A program made the translations under genes and the position numbers. Under the pieces are notes generated by a model. It was not told the origin of the DNA, made no database searches, and was given only the letters and a program-made list of their open reading frames with translations. From the NCBI GenBank assembly GCA_029261405.1, contig JAJDBK010000056.1, forward strand, positions 1-64,000: a stretch of 64,000 nt of DNA. Direction: 5' to 3'. Positions within the stretch are counted from its first letter, which is position 1, and each line of letters starts with the position of its first letter. Below are positions 25,030-34,389 of this stretch, piece after piece. This DNA is from Nitrospinaceae bacterium (lineage in GTDB: Bacteria; Nitrospinota_A; UBA7883; JAJDBK01).

Positions 25030-25768
25030 CTCCAGCAGGGCCGGGTTGGCCCGCCTTTCGTTATTGTCCGAAGAGCTTGAAACCCTCCAGCGTTACGGTA
25101 CACGATTCGTAACGGGCGCCTTGCCGGATAACTGGCTTGAGCGGATTATGACTGGTACCAGTGAGATTATGGAACAGACTGATAACAAAGAGACCATGCC
25201 GGAAAACGATACTCTCGACGCAATCCTGGCCGAAGTGACCGGATGCGAAAAATGTTCATTGGCCACGACCAGAACGAAGACGGTTTTCGGCGTAGGCTCG
25301 CCATCCGCAAAACTGATGTTCATAGGGGAAGCGCCCGGCGCCGATGAAGATAAGACAGGGGAACCGTTCGTGGGTCGCGCTGGAAAACTGCTGACCGATA
25401 TGATATTGGCCATGGGTCTTTCCCGTGATCGGGTCTATATCGCCAACATCCTCAAGTGCAGACCACCTGACAACCGGAACCCCCTTCCAGGCGAGGTTGA
25501 GCTGTGCGAACCATACCTTAAACGGCAGATCAGGATTATCAGGCCTGCGGTTATTTGCACTCTCGGAGCGGTTTCCGCCCAGACACTCCTTAAAACTAAC
25601 GTGGCTATTTCAAAGTTAAGAGGGAAGTTTCACTCCTACGAGGGTACACCTCTTCTGCCGACCTATCATCCAGCTTACCTGCTCCGAAACCCGTCCGCGA
25701 AAAAGGCGACCTGGGAGGATCTCAAAATGGTCATGGATAAACTCGGGATTTCTATTCCAGGGAAATGA
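25022..25768 (+). CDS. Type 4 (Fe-S) uracil-DNA glycosylase
   Basis: Excises uracil from DNA in base-excision repair. Motif [10 protein letters not shown] and motif [10 protein letters not shown] are present, and the four cluster-binding cysteines follow the family spacing: CEKC, then KCRPPDNRN with the fourth Cys 16 residues later in VELCEPYL. That fits a 4Fe-4S family 4 UDG (TTUDGA type). The protein has an N-terminal extension of about 75 residues compared with the shorter thermophile enzymes, common in proteobacterial homologues. ATG 25022 overlaps coaBC, so it is likely translationally coupled. PBP1A follows after 15 bp. Confidence 0.93.
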   Translation: MLNSSRAGLARLSLLSEELETLQRYGTRFVTGALPDNWLERIMTGTSEIMEQTDNKETMPENDTLDAILAEVTGCEKCSLATTRTKTVFGVGSPSAKLMFIGEAPGADEDKTGEPFVGRAGKLLTDMILAMGLSRDRVYIANILKCRPPDNRNPLPGEVELCEPYLKRQIRIIRPAVICTLGAVSAQTLLKTNVAISKLRGKFHSYEGTPLLPTYHPAYLLRNPSAKKATWEDLKMVMDKLGISIPGK

Positions 25769-25783
25769 GCGGATACATAATCG

Positions 25784-28159
25784 ATGGCTGACCGGAGTGG
25801 TGGAATCGTGCGTGGATTTTTATTCCTGCTCTCGTCGCTCGTGTTGCTCACAGCTCTGGTCGGTGTCGGTGGCGCCGTGTATGTCTACGCTAAATACGGA
25901 CACGACCTCCCCGACGTAACGGCGCTCAGGGATTACAAACCGAGCCTTGTAACGCGAGTTTACGACGACAGCGACTCGCTTGTCTCAGAGTATTATGTGG
26001 AGAAGCGAATACTCACGCCGCTGGAGCGGATTCCCCAGACACTGATTCTGGCCACCATCGCCGTGGAGGACTCGTCGTTTTTTGAACATCACGGTCTCAA
26101 CCTTGAGGGGATCGTGCGGGCCATGTACGCAAATTTCAAGGCCGGGAGGGTTGTCGAAGGGGGAAGCTCAATCACCCAGCAGGTGGCCAAACAGCTACTG
26201 TTAACGACCGAAAGAACCTTCGAGAGGAAGATCAAGGAGGCTATCTTGTCGGTGATGATCGACAGCAACTACTCCAAAAACGAAATACTCGACATCTACC
26301 TTAACCATATCTACTACGGTCACGGCGCATACGGTGTGGCGGCGGCGGCCTTGACCTATTTCGGCAAGCGTCTCGACGAGCTTTCCCTGGCGGAAATAGC
26401 GATGATCGCATCCTTGCCGAAAGCGCCGACCAACTATTCCCCCTACAACCATCCGAAACGGGCGAAGATTAGACGGTCCCACTCGCTGACCAGAATGGCC
26501 GCTATCGGGGCCATCACTCACGCCCAGCGGGAGGAGGCGGAAAAAGAGGAGTTCGACTTGGCCGGGGCGAAGAAACCGGTAAACAACGCGCCCTGGTTCT
26601 CCGAACATGTCAGACGATATATAGAGAAGAAGTATGGCGCCCAGGCTCTCTACCGGCGTGGTCTTATTGTCAGGACCACCCTTGACCTTGACCTGCAGGG
26701 TTACGCCGACAAGGCCGTAACCGAAGGGCTGGAGGAGACTTCCCGAAGGCTTGGATACCTGGGGCCGGTGGGGCGTGTCGATCTCGAATCGGGCGAGCAG
26801 ATCGACTACACTGCGTTGGGACAACCGGAGCCATCAGAGAATTCGCCCAGCCTGTTTATAAAAGGGGCCAGGCTGAAAGGTGTGGCCCTTAATGTTGTCA
26901 AGAAACGTGTAACGGTAGGTTTTCGGGACGGAAAAGGTGTCATCGACCTGAAACAGATGGAGTGGGCGCACCCGGTCAACACAAAAAAGAACGCTCTCTG
27001 GGTCGCCAAAATTAAAGACGCCAGAAAAGCAATCAAGCCTGGCGATATCGTCATGGTTCGTGTTCTATCGGACAAACCGGACAAGACCGGAGCGTACCCC
27101 CTCGCCTTGGACCAGATACCCGACGTACAGAGCGCCCTGCTTGCCATCGACCCTCGCAACGGTTATATAAAAGCCATGGTCGGCGGATACGATCCTGAAA
27201 CTTCCAAGTTCAACCGGGCGATACAGGCGCAGAGGCAGGCCGGGTCTTCGTTCAAACCGATTGTCTACACCGCCGCCCTGGAAAAAGGTCTGACCCCGTC
27301 ATCCATAATCATCGATTCACCGATCATCTACGACAAGGCCCTCACGAAATTCAAGGGTTGGCGGCCAACTAACTTTGAAGAAAAATTCTTCGGACCTACC
27401 ACGATCAGGGAAGCGGTGACCCACTCCAGAAACGTCGTGACTATAAAGGTATTGGATAAGATCGGGGTGAAATACACCGCCGATTTTGCGCGGGAGCGGT
27501 TCGGAATAACAAGTAAGTTGGACGAAAACCTCTCCATGGGTCTTGGCGCTTCTCCTGTAACTCTGCTTGAGATGGTTACCTCTTACGCAACTCTCGCCAA
27601 CATGGGCGTCAGACCCGATCCCATGTTCATAAAGTCTGTGGAAGATAGCGACGGGAATACCCTGGAGGAGAAGAAACCGGCGCCCACCACCGTCCTGTCG
27701 TCGTCAATCTCTTACCTGATGACAAACATCATGACAGGCGTCGTACAGGAAGGGACCGCGCGGAGAGTGGCCCGCGCCATAAAGAGACCTATAGCCGGAA
27801 AAACAGGAACCACAAACAACAATATCGACGCCTGGTTCATCGGTTTCACCCCCGATCTCGTATGTGGCGTATGGGTCGGGCGGGACGACAACAAACCGAT
27901 AGGGAGGAAAGAGACAGGATCACGGGCCGCCATTCCGACCTGGATATCTTTTATGCAAAGGGCGCTTGATGGAAAACCGGTCACCGACTTCACTCCCCCG
28001 GAGGATATAGTCTTCGTGAGGATTGATAAGAAAACCGGATTACTCACAAGGAACCGGGATGAGAGTTCCATCTTTGAATCGTTCATAGACGGAGCCGAGC
28101 CGGTAGAGTTTCTGGATAATAGTGAAGGAGGCCCTTACCATCCCCGCCGGGCAAGGTAA
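25784..28159 (+). CDS. mrcA: Bifunctional penicillin-binding protein 1A
   Basis: Inner-membrane peptidoglycan synthase with glycosyltransferase and transpeptidase activities. The cytoplasmic stub and TM anchor (about residues 10-32) precede a GT51 domain with VEDSSFFEHHG, GGSSITQQVAKQLLL and KIKEAILSVMID. A linker/OB-like region follows, then the transpeptidase domain with the acyl-serine SxxK in GSSFKPIVY, the SxN motif in THSRNVV and KTGTT. Length 791 aa matches Gram-negative PBP1A. It is the last gene of the same-strand run from panB, 15 bp behind the UDG gene. Confidence 0.95.
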   Translation: MADRSGGIVRGFLFLLSSLVLLTALVGVGGAVYVYAKYGHDLPDVTALRDYKPSLVTRVYDDSDSLVSEYYVEKRILTPLERIPQTLILATIAVEDSSFFEHHGLNLEGIVRAMYANFKAGRVVEGGSSITQQVAKQLLLTTERTFERKIKEAILSVMIDSNYSKNEILDIYLNHIYYGHGAYGVAAAALTYFGKRLDELSLAEIAMIASLPKAPTNYSPYNHPKRAKIRRSHSLTRMAAIGAITHAQREEAEKEEFDLAGAKKPVNNAPWFSEHVRRYIEKKYGAQALYRRGLIVRTTLDLDLQGYADKAVTEGLEETSRRLGYLGPVGRVDLESGEQIDYTALGQPEPSENSPSLFIKGARLKGVALNVVKKRVTVGFRDGKGVIDLKQMEWAHPVNTKKNALWVAKIKDARKAIKPGDIVMVRVLSDKPDKTGAYPLALDQIPDVQSALLAIDPRNGYIKAMVGGYDPETSKFNRAIQAQRQAGSSFKPIVYTAALEKGLTPSSIIIDSPIIYDKALTKFKGWRPTNFEEKFFGPTTIREAVTHSRNVVTIKVLDKIGVKYTADFARERFGITSKLDENLSMGLGASPVTLLEMVTSYATLANMGVRPDPMFIKSVEDSDGNTLEEKKPAPTTVLSSSISYLMTNIMTGVVQEGTARRVARAIKRPIAGKTGTTNNNIDAWFIGFTPDLVCGVWVGRDDNKPIGRKETGSRAAIPTWISFMQRALDGKPVTDFTPPEDIVFVRIDKKTGLLTRNRDESSIFESFIDGAEPVEFLDNSEGGPYHPRRAR

Positions 28160-28271
28160 TGGCGATGGTATCAACAGAAAATTGCCGTCTCGCAATCGAT
28201 AGCATATACTGTATACGGTGTGAAAAAATCATCCTGTTCCGGGCGAGCAACCGATAGTTATGTGACATACT

Positions 28272-31200
28272 ATGACTGAACAGAAAACATCCGGTAAGTT
28301 AAGCTACGATGAACGGCTAAAAGAGGCGGAAAAAGCGCTTCGCGAAAGCGAAGATAAATACAACGCCTTGCTGGAGTCCGCTTATGACGCCATATTTGTC
28401 GCTGACGCAACTACCGGCCTGATTCTCGAATGCAACTCTTCAGCCGAACGACTGCTGGGCAGGCCGAAAGCGGAAATAATCGGCCTTCACCAGTCAAGAC
28501 TTCACCCCCCGGAAGAAGTAAAAAGATACTCCGCTCTATTTCGCCAACATATTGAAAGCGGTGTGGAACCGAACGAAATCTTTTTTGTGTTGCGCTCAAG
28601 TGGCGAAAAAATACCGGTTGATATCCGTGCGAAAGTTATCGAGCTTGGCGGGAAAAAGATCATCCAGGGCAACTTTCGGAACATAACCGAACAGCTACGA
28701 ATCAAAAACGATCTGCAAACAGCCCTTGCGCTCCACGAAAAGATAATGGCGAGTGTAAATGACGGTATCTTCACCATGGACCTCGACGGTGTTTTTACCT
28801 TCGCCAACAAACAAGCGCTTCAGGTTACAGGTTATTCTCCAGACGAACTTAAGGGTAAACACTACGCAACCCTCTTCCCGGCTAAATATATTGATGATGG
28901 GGAAAAACTGTTTAAAAGTGTGATCGAAACCAGTGAGAAGGTAGAAAACTTCCCCACGAAGATCGTAAAAAAAGATGGTGTCATACGCACAGTAAATCTA
29001 AACCTGTCACCTCTCATGGAGGGGGGGGTCGTCACAAACGTAGTTGGAACGGCAGAGGATATCACCGGACGGCGGCGGGCGGAAGATGAACTCACGAGAA
29101 GCAAGGCGCTTTTGCAATCTGTTCTGGACAACTCCACCAACGTTATCTACGTCAAGGATATTGAAGGCAGGTACCTGCTGATCAATTCGTGGTATGAAAC
29201 GCTTTTTCATGTCACCAAGGAGAGGGTCGTTGGAAAGACCGACTACGACATTTTCCCAAGGGATATGGCCGACGCATTCAGAGAGAATGATCGTAAGGTC
29301 ATCGATAAGAACGGCCCAATGGAATTTGAGGAGATCGCACCGCACGATGACGGTTCCCACACCTACGTTTCGATGAAATTCCCGATCTATGATCGATACA
29401 ACGAAATCTACGCCGTTTGCGGCATATCGACCGATATAACCTGGCGAAAAGCTTCGGAAGAAAAAATATCGAGTAACGCGCGGATCCTGCAAACCATCGC
29501 AAGCGCCCAGGCCCACCTGATAGCCGATGCGGACCCGTCAGATGTTTTTAGTGAAATCATCGAAACAATACGTCAACTGACAGGGAGCGTAAACGGTTTT
29601 ATCGGAGAGATCCTGTATGACGATAACGGCAGGGCGTGTATGGAGAGGAAGCTCTGCTCATGTTGCGTAAACGGCAATGACTCGTGCCAGCTTTTTGATG
29701 GATTCGTTAAAGGTGAAGGTAAGTTCGCCGGTATGAACAGGTTGCATGACCCGGTTTTGAATAGCGGAGAGTTGGCGCTGTCAGATCCAGTGCCAGACGA
29801 AGGGAGCGTTGGTTCCGTTTTTGCGGCTCTGCCTTTCAGAAAGGGAAACAAGCTGGTGGGTATGGTCGGGCTTGTCAGGCGAAACGTGGCGTATGCCCCG
29901 GAGATTATCAATACCCTTCAGCCGTTACTCGAAACCTGCTCCACTATCGTGGTGGAGTTCCGCCATGAAGAGGAGAAGAAACAGAACGAGAGAAGCCTTG
30001 AGATCGCCGCACAGGTATTCAAGTCCGCTGAGGAGGGAGTCCTGGTGTCGGACAAGGACGGCGTCATCCTTTTCGTAAACCCCGCTTTTACCACCATCAC
30101 CGGTTATACGCTGGAAGAGGCCGTCGGAAATACCCCCGCCATCCTCCGCTCCCACCGGCACGAAAAGTCTTATTACAAAAATCTGTGGGGAGATCTGATA
30201 ACAACCGGAAGGTGGAAAGGGGAGATCTGGAACAGAAGAAAAAACGGTGAGCTGTACCTTCAGAAAATGACCATCACCGCGTCGCGGGACGAAAAAGGGG
30301 CCATTACCCAATACGCCTCGGTATTTCACGACATAACTGACCAGAGGAAGGCGGAGGAGGAGATAGAGTTCCGCGCCTACCACGACGCCTTGACCGGTCT
30401 GGCCAACCGCACCCTTTTCAAGGATCGTCTGACAAAAGCCATCTCAAGCGCCCACCGGGACGAGACCATTATGGCGGTAATGTTTCTCGACATCGACAAC
30501 TTCAAGAACGTAAACGACACCCACGGACACGCTGTGGGAGATATGCTGTTAAAAGGTGTGGCCCTTCGGCTCCACGAAGTTTTACGGGAAGAGGATACGG
30601 TGTCGCGGCACAGCGGAGACGAGTTCACGGTTCTTGTGGAAAGTATCGGTAACGAAAACGACGCTGTCCTGATCGCCCAGAAAATAAACAAAACGCTTGC
30701 AGAGCCTTTCACCCAGAAGGGGAGCGATCTTGTCGTAACGGCAAGCCTGGGTGTAAGTTTATATCCATCTGACGGGGAGGATCCGGAGACGCTGATCAAA
30801 CACGCTGACACCGCCATGTACCACGCCAAAGAGAAGGGAAAAAATAACTACCAGCTCTTCGACAGAGAAATGAACAAGAGGGTGGCCCACCGTCTGACCA
30901 TGGAGAACGATCTTCGGGGGGCGATTGATAAAGGTGAGCTGGAGGTATTTTACCAGCCCAAAGTGTCGGTCAGTGACCAGATAATCTGTGGCTGGGAGTC
31001 TCTGGTGAGGTGGCGAAAACAGGACGGTTCAATGGTGTCGCCGGCGGAGTTTATCCCTCTTGCCGAAGAGACCGGCCTTATTTTCCAGATAGATGAGTTT
31101 GTGGTCGCTGACGCATGCAAAACAGCCAAGTCCTGGATCAACAAAGGATTAACGAAAGGTGAGGTCTCCATAAACTTCTCCGCTCGCAGGCTTGATCGTC

Positions 31201-31658
31201 ACGATTTCCCACAGTTTATCGAGGACAACCTCAAGAAAGTCGGGCTGGCCCCGGAATATTTTTGTGTGGAGATAACGGAAAGCGGTGTCATGGCGGACCT
31301 CGAGCAGGCCATGGACAACCTGAGCGCAATCCGGGCGATGGGTGTAAAGATTTCCGTGGATGATTTCGGGACCGGCTACTCCTCTTTGAGTTACTTGAGG
31401 ATGTTGCCGATTGACGAGTTGAAAATTGATAGATCTTTTATAAAAAACCTGGATTTGAGTGAAGAGGAGTCGGCCATCACAAGCGCTATCGTGAAAATGG
31501 CGCATACCCTTAAACTCAAGGTGGTAGCCGAAGGGGTCGAAACGAAAGAACAGCTCGACATCATCAGATCTGTAGATTGCGATATTGTGCAAGGTTATTA
31601 CTACAGCCGACCTGTTCCAGCCGAAGAGATGGAAACTCTCCTCAAAAATGGTTTTTAA
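28272..31658 (+). CDS. Multi-PAS/GAF sensor with GGDEF and EAL domains
   Basis: 1128-aa cytosolic c-di-GMP enzyme: PAS (about 20-140), PAS (145-270), PAS (275-395), GAF (400-570), PAS (575-695), GGDEF (700-860) and EAL (875-1125). No TM segment is seen. The GGDEF loop reads HSGDEF, an accepted variant, so cyclase activity is possible. The EAL half keeps ESLVRW, EITES, DDFGTGYSS and VAEGVET, so phosphodiesterase activity is likely. The GAF domain has an unusual cysteine cluster (CMERKLCSCCVNGNDSC, five Cys in 17 residues) that could bind metal or sense redox. PAS domains may hold heme or flavin. No receiver or kinase domain is present. Confidence 0.92.
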   Translation: MTEQKTSGKLSYDERLKEAEKALRESEDKYNALLESAYDAIFVADATTGLILECNSSAERLLGRPKAEIIGLHQSRLHPPEEVKRYSALFRQHIESGVEPNEIFFVLRSSGEKIPVDIRAKVIELGGKKIIQGNFRNITEQLRIKNDLQTALALHEKIMASVNDGIFTMDLDGVFTFANKQALQVTGYSPDELKGKHYATLFPAKYIDDGEKLFKSVIETSEKVENFPTKIVKKDGVIRTVNLNLSPLMEGGVVTNVVGTAEDITGRRRAEDELTRSKALLQSVLDNSTNVIYVKDIEGRYLLINSWYETLFHVTKERVVGKTDYDIFPRDMADAFRENDRKVIDKNGPMEFEEIAPHDDGSHTYVSMKFPIYDRYNEIYAVCGISTDITWRKASEEKISSNARILQTIASAQAHLIADADPSDVFSEIIETIRQLTGSVNGFIGEILYDDNGRACMERKLCSCCVNGNDSCQLFDGFVKGEGKFAGMNRLHDPVLNSGELALSDPVPDEGSVGSVFAALPFRKGNKLVGMVGLVRRNVAYAPEIINTLQPLLETCSTIVVEFRHEEEKKQNERSLEIAAQVFKSAEEGVLVSDKDGVILFVNPAFTTITGYTLEEAVGNTPAILRSHRHEKSYYKNLWGDLITTGRWKGEIWNRRKNGELYLQKMTITASRDEKGAITQYASVFHDITDQRKAEEEIEFRAYHDALTGLANRTLFKDRLTKAISSAHRDETIMAVMFLDIDNFKNVNDTHGHAVGDMLLKGVALRLHEVLREEDTVSRHSGDEFTVLVESIGNENDAVLIAQKINKTLAEPFTQKGSDLVVTASLGVSLYPSDGEDPETLIKHADTAMYHAKEKGKNNYQLFDREMNKRVAHRLTMENDLRGAIDKGELEVFYQPKVSVSDQIICGWESLVRWRKQDGSMVSPAEFIPLAEETGLIFQIDEFVVADACKTAKSWINKGLTKGEVSINFSARRLDRHDFPQFIEDNLKKVGLAPEYFCVEITESGVMADLEQAMDNLSAIRAMGVKISVDDFGTGYSSLSYLRMLPIDELKIDRSFIKNLDLSEEESAITSAIVKMAHTLKLKVVAEGVETKEQLDIIRSVDCDIVQGYYYSRPVPAEEMETLLKNGF

Positions 31659-31692
31659 TCACCCTTCACTTCTTTTTCCACAAAAATAGTCC

Positions 31693-32496
31693 ATGAGGGA
31701 ACTTTTAGGTCCGAATCGGTGTTCTATATGTATGGAAGATTTTTCAGAAGAGTGTGATTCGGTCCGTGACCAGCTGTGGGATTTTGCCATTTACGGGGAA
31801 GTTTCGCACGACGGTCATACTGAACGCCACCTGAGCATCTGCCCCTCCTGCTCTTTGGAACTTCAAACGATCCGAAAAATCAGGGGAGGACTAAACAACC
31901 CTCCGGGGTTTCAGGTAGATATCGTTGAAAAGAGGGTTATCGAAAAAGCCGTGTCGAGGGTTAGCCCTCGTCCCCGCTCCATGATTCGACTTGTCGTGGC
32001 AATGGCCGCTCTGGCGGTTTTTGCGTTGGTGGCTTTATGGCCGAAGCCGACCGACGCTGTCCGGCTCGACGCCTATTTCGGACGACATATCCAATGTGAA
32101 AAAGGTGGAGAGCATAAAGGCTACTCCTGCGTCACCCATATGCAACTTGCCGCCAAGACCGCGCAAAGCCTCGGACTTGAAGCAGAGCCGATAACCGATA
32201 ACGATAAACTTTTTGTGAAAGGCGATGTCTGCTCTGTCAACGGAGATATGACAGCGCACGCTATCTACAAATCAAAAAACGGATTAATCTCATCGTTTAC
32301 ACTAAAAGGTAATATAGACTTGGCGTCTTTAAAGGATGTCGAAAAAGTCGCCGATGGTTTCTGGGGCCGCTCTGTGGCGGGCTATCAGATGTTAATCAAA
32401 AAACTGCCAGGTTCAAGGTACCTGATCGTCGTATCGTCGATCTCGCTTGATGACCTGGTCGAGTTTCTACGTTCAGAAAAAAGGAGTTCTACATGA
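31693..32496 (+). CDS. Membrane-bound zinc anti-sigma factor-like protein
   Basis: 267 aa. The N-terminal cytosolic domain has RCSICMEDF and a HxxxCxxC-like motif (HLSICPSC, about 59-66), the mark of zinc-binding anti-sigma domains. One TM follows at about 97-117 (LVVAMAALAVFALVALW), then a periplasmic domain of about 150 residues with three cysteines (IQCEKGG, YSCVTH, DVCSVNG). The ECF sigma gene 0.9 kb downstream is the natural partner. The stop overlaps the CYCYC-protein start (ATGA), tying the two together. The periplasmic Cys residues suggest redox or metal sensing; this is inference. Confidence 0.75.
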   Translation: MRELLGPNRCSICMEDFSEECDSVRDQLWDFAIYGEVSHDGHTERHLSICPSCSLELQTIRKIRGGLNNPPGFQVDIVEKRVIEKAVSRVSPRPRSMIRLVVAMAALAVFALVALWPKPTDAVRLDAYFGRHIQCEKGGEHKGYSCVTHMQLAAKTAQSLGLEAEPITDNDKLFVKGDVCSVNGDMTAHAIYKSKNGLISSFTLKGNIDLASLKDVEKVADGFWGRSVAGYQMLIKKLPGSRYLIVVSSISLDDLVEFLRSEKRSST

Positions 32497-32912
32497 AAAA
32501 AGCGGTTATAACCCTACTTTTGTTCGCAATGGCTTTTTCCGCCGGTTTCTCTTACGCCCAGTCGAGAAAGTTAGGCGCCCAGATAATGCAACAGAACATG
32601 CTCGAATCCACATCAATGAATGAAACGCGGGCCACTCAGGAGCCCGCCATGTATGCGTCAAACGAGTTCGTTTATAAAGCGTATCAAATTGCGAAAGAGA
32701 TCCCGGAACTTATCGACAAGGTTTTCTGCTACTGCTACTGCGCCATGAATCCGAAGTTCAAGCACAAATCGCTCTTGACCTGCTACGTCGATTCGCACGC
32801 TTCGCAATGCGGTATCTGTATGCGTCAGACTTTCGGGACAAAGCGGATGGCCGAAGAAGGGAAGTCGTCCGAAGAAATCGCCAAGGTTTTCAGAGACATG
32901 TACTTGAAGTGA
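32493..32912 (+). CDS. Exported CYCYC-motif protein (PCYCGC family)
   Basis: 139 aa with a Sec signal peptide (KKAVITLLLFAMAFSAGFSYAQ region). The C-terminal half carries FCYCYCAMNPKFKHKSLLTC, H-A-S-QCGICM and EEGKSSEEI, matching the PCYCGC-motif family, in which the central motif is normally CYCGC; here Tyr replaces Gly. The four to seven cysteines and conserved His suggest metal (copper-like) or heme-related binding outside the cytoplasm. Members often lie near copper, heme or cytochrome assembly genes. Translationally coupled to the anti-sigma gene upstream. Exact role unknown. Confidence 0.75.
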   Translation: MKKAVITLLLFAMAFSAGFSYAQSRKLGAQIMQQNMLESTSMNETRATQEPAMYASNEFVYKAYQIAKEIPELIDKVFCYCYCAMNPKFKHKSLLTCYVDSHASQCGICMRQTFGTKRMAEEGKSSEEIAKVFRDMYLK

Positions 32913-32939
32913 TTTTGACTGCAAAAAACTTTCTCACCT

Positions 32940-33316
32940 GTGAGTCGAACGGGGGGCCTGCTGATTCTGGTCTGTCTCCCCGCGTTCGGCCCGGCGACCT
33001 CCACAGCGCAGACCCGGGAGCTACCGCAACAGACCGACCGCATACTAAAAACGTTCCCGGAAGAGAGTTGCGAGACTCTGTTGAGAAGATCGGAAGGGTT
33101 CTAATCGCAACCCCGACCGGTTCGCAGATACCGTTGAGCCAGGTGGCGAGCATAAAGGTAAGCAACGGTCCGCCGGTCCTGAAGACAGAGAATTCGAGAC
33201 TCAACGCCTGGATTTTTGTGGATATCGAAGATATCGACGTGTGGGCTTATGTGATGGCCGCCCAACAGGCTGTGGCGGAGAATGTAAAAATTCCTCCAGG
33301 TGTTGCGGTCAAGTAG
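32940..33316 (+). pseudogene. Remnant of a CusA-type heavy-metal efflux RND pump
   Basis: Two out-of-register pieces of an RND metal pump are fused. Frame one (32940-33104) includes PQQTDRILKTFPE, matching the central porter region of CusA/CzcA. A second frame from about 33058 to the TAG at 33316 reads RDSVEKIGRVLIATPTGSQ, IPLSQVASIKVSNGPP and KIPPGVAVK, matching a segment about 200 residues later in those pumps. The intervening region, the other roughly 900 residues and all TM helices are missing, so it cannot work as a pump. It lies between the CYCYC gene and the sigma gene, presumably left by recombination. Confidence 0.75.
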
Positions 33317-33367
33317 AATCTGTTATGTTTACTGAGGAGTTCCGATACCAAACAGCAATAACAGAGA

Positions 33368-33829
33368 ATGACAGACCGGGAAAAGTTCGAGCTATATATC
33401 CTGCCCCATTCAAAGGGTTTGACTGTATCGGCCTATCGACTGACCGGCAACAGTCTTGACGCGGAGGATCTGGCGCAGGAGACCCTTTTTCTCGCATACA
33501 AAAACATCGGCAAGCTCAAAGATACCAGGAATCCACGACCATGGATTTTCACCATAATGAAAAACCGCTTCCTGAACGATCTGCGAGCTAATAAGATAAA
33601 GGAAGTTCCGCTGAACGATTCGCCTGTACAGGAGGAGAATCGGATAAAAGATGATGTACAGGAGGTTTTAAGCGCTCTGCCCGGAGAGATGCGACTTATC
33701 CTTACCGCCAGAGAGCTGATGGGGCTTAGCTACAAGGAAATATCCAAAACCATGCGAATACCTGAAGGTACGGTCAAAAGCCGGATCAAACGCGCAAGGG
33801 AAAAACTCAAGGAGATGTGGGACAGATGA
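33368..33829 (+). CDS. ECF (group IV) RNA polymerase sigma factor
   Basis: 153 aa with only sigma regions 2 and 4. Region 2 has YRLTGNSLDAEDLAQETLF and RPWIFTIMKNRFLNDLRAN. Region 4 has LPGEMRLILTARELMGLSYKEISK and IPEGTVKSRIKRAREKL as its helix-turn-helix. Like other ECF factors it should direct polymerase to a small regulon under control of an anti-sigma factor, most likely the zinc membrane protein at 31693-32496. The stop overlaps the start of the cytochrome gene (ATGA), so the cytochrome is cotranslated and probably part of the response. Confidence 0.92.
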   Translation: MTDREKFELYILPHSKGLTVSAYRLTGNSLDAEDLAQETLFLAYKNIGKLKDTRNPRPWIFTIMKNRFLNDLRANKIKEVPLNDSPVQEENRIKDDVQEVLSALPGEMRLILTARELMGLSYKEISKTMRIPEGTVKSRIKRAREKLKEMWDR

Positions 33830-34302
33830 AAAAAAACTCTTTGCTGGCGCTAGGTGTTGCGCTCATATTGATCTCTTGCGATCAGGTTAAAGAGGCCAAA
33901 CAGGCTATCGGCGCCATCGAAGCAAAGAAAGCGGTAAAGTCGGCCATAAAACGTGTCATCAACGAAAAACGAATAACAAACGGTGAAAAGATTTTCGCTG
34001 AATATTGCGCATACTGTCACGGAAAAGCCGCCGAAGGCGATCCTGACTGGAAAACTCAGGGTCCGACCGGGATACTCTCCCCTCCCCCGCTAAACGGCTC
34101 CGGCCACGCCTGGCATCACTCCATGTCCGTCCTTTTCAACTACATAAAGGACGGCTCCCTTGCCAAAGGGGGTTCCATGGCGCCTTATGCAACAACATTA
34201 AGCGACCGGGAAATAAAAGATGTTATCGCCTGGTTCCAGTCGAAATGGCCGGATGAAATATATAACGCCTGGGCCGAGACCAACCAGCGGGATAAAAAAT
34301 AG
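33826..34302 (+). CDS. Lipoprotein monoheme cytochrome c
   Basis: Class I c-type cytochrome of 158 aa anchored by an N-terminal lipid: signal peptide with lipobox LISC (Cys about 17), a helical spacer (residues 20-50), then a single CAYCH heme site (about 63-67). A candidate Met ligand lies in GGSMAPYATTLSD, with the C-terminal helix ELKDVIAW-like (here EIKDVIAWFQ). It resembles small c6/cbb3-type electron shuttles. ATG 33826 has AAGGAG at 33809-33814 and overlaps the sigma stop. Its linkage to an ECF sigma suggests induction under the same signal. Confidence 0.9.
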   Translation: MKKNSLLALGVALILISCDQVKEAKQAIGAIEAKKAVKSAIKRVINEKRITNGEKIFAEYCAYCHGKAAEGDPDWKTQGPTGILSPPPLNGSGHAWHHSMSVLFNYIKDGSLAKGGSMAPYATTLSDREIKDVIAWFQSKWPDEIYNAWAETNQRDKK

Positions 34303-34344
34303 AATTTTTTCGGGACAGCCCATTTTTCCCTAAAGGGATTTTCG

Positions 34345-34371
34345 CCATTTGCCGATTTAATAAGCAAATGG
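34345..34371. promoter_or_regulatory. Inverted repeat upstream of the 34390 gene
   Basis: CCATTTGC (34345-34352) and GCAAATGG (34364-34371) form a perfect 8-bp dyad with an 11-base loop, ending 18 bases before the ATG at 34390. It could be an operator or a leader hairpin. Confidence 0.35.
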
Positions 34372-34389
34372 TTAGTGAGGGTCCTGAAT

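Noticed and set aside
28272-31658. Degenerate, inactive GGDEF/EAL protein
   Set aside because: SGDEF and ESL variants are within the active range, and the other catalytic motifs (DDFGTGYSS, EITES) are intact, so inactivity cannot be claimed.
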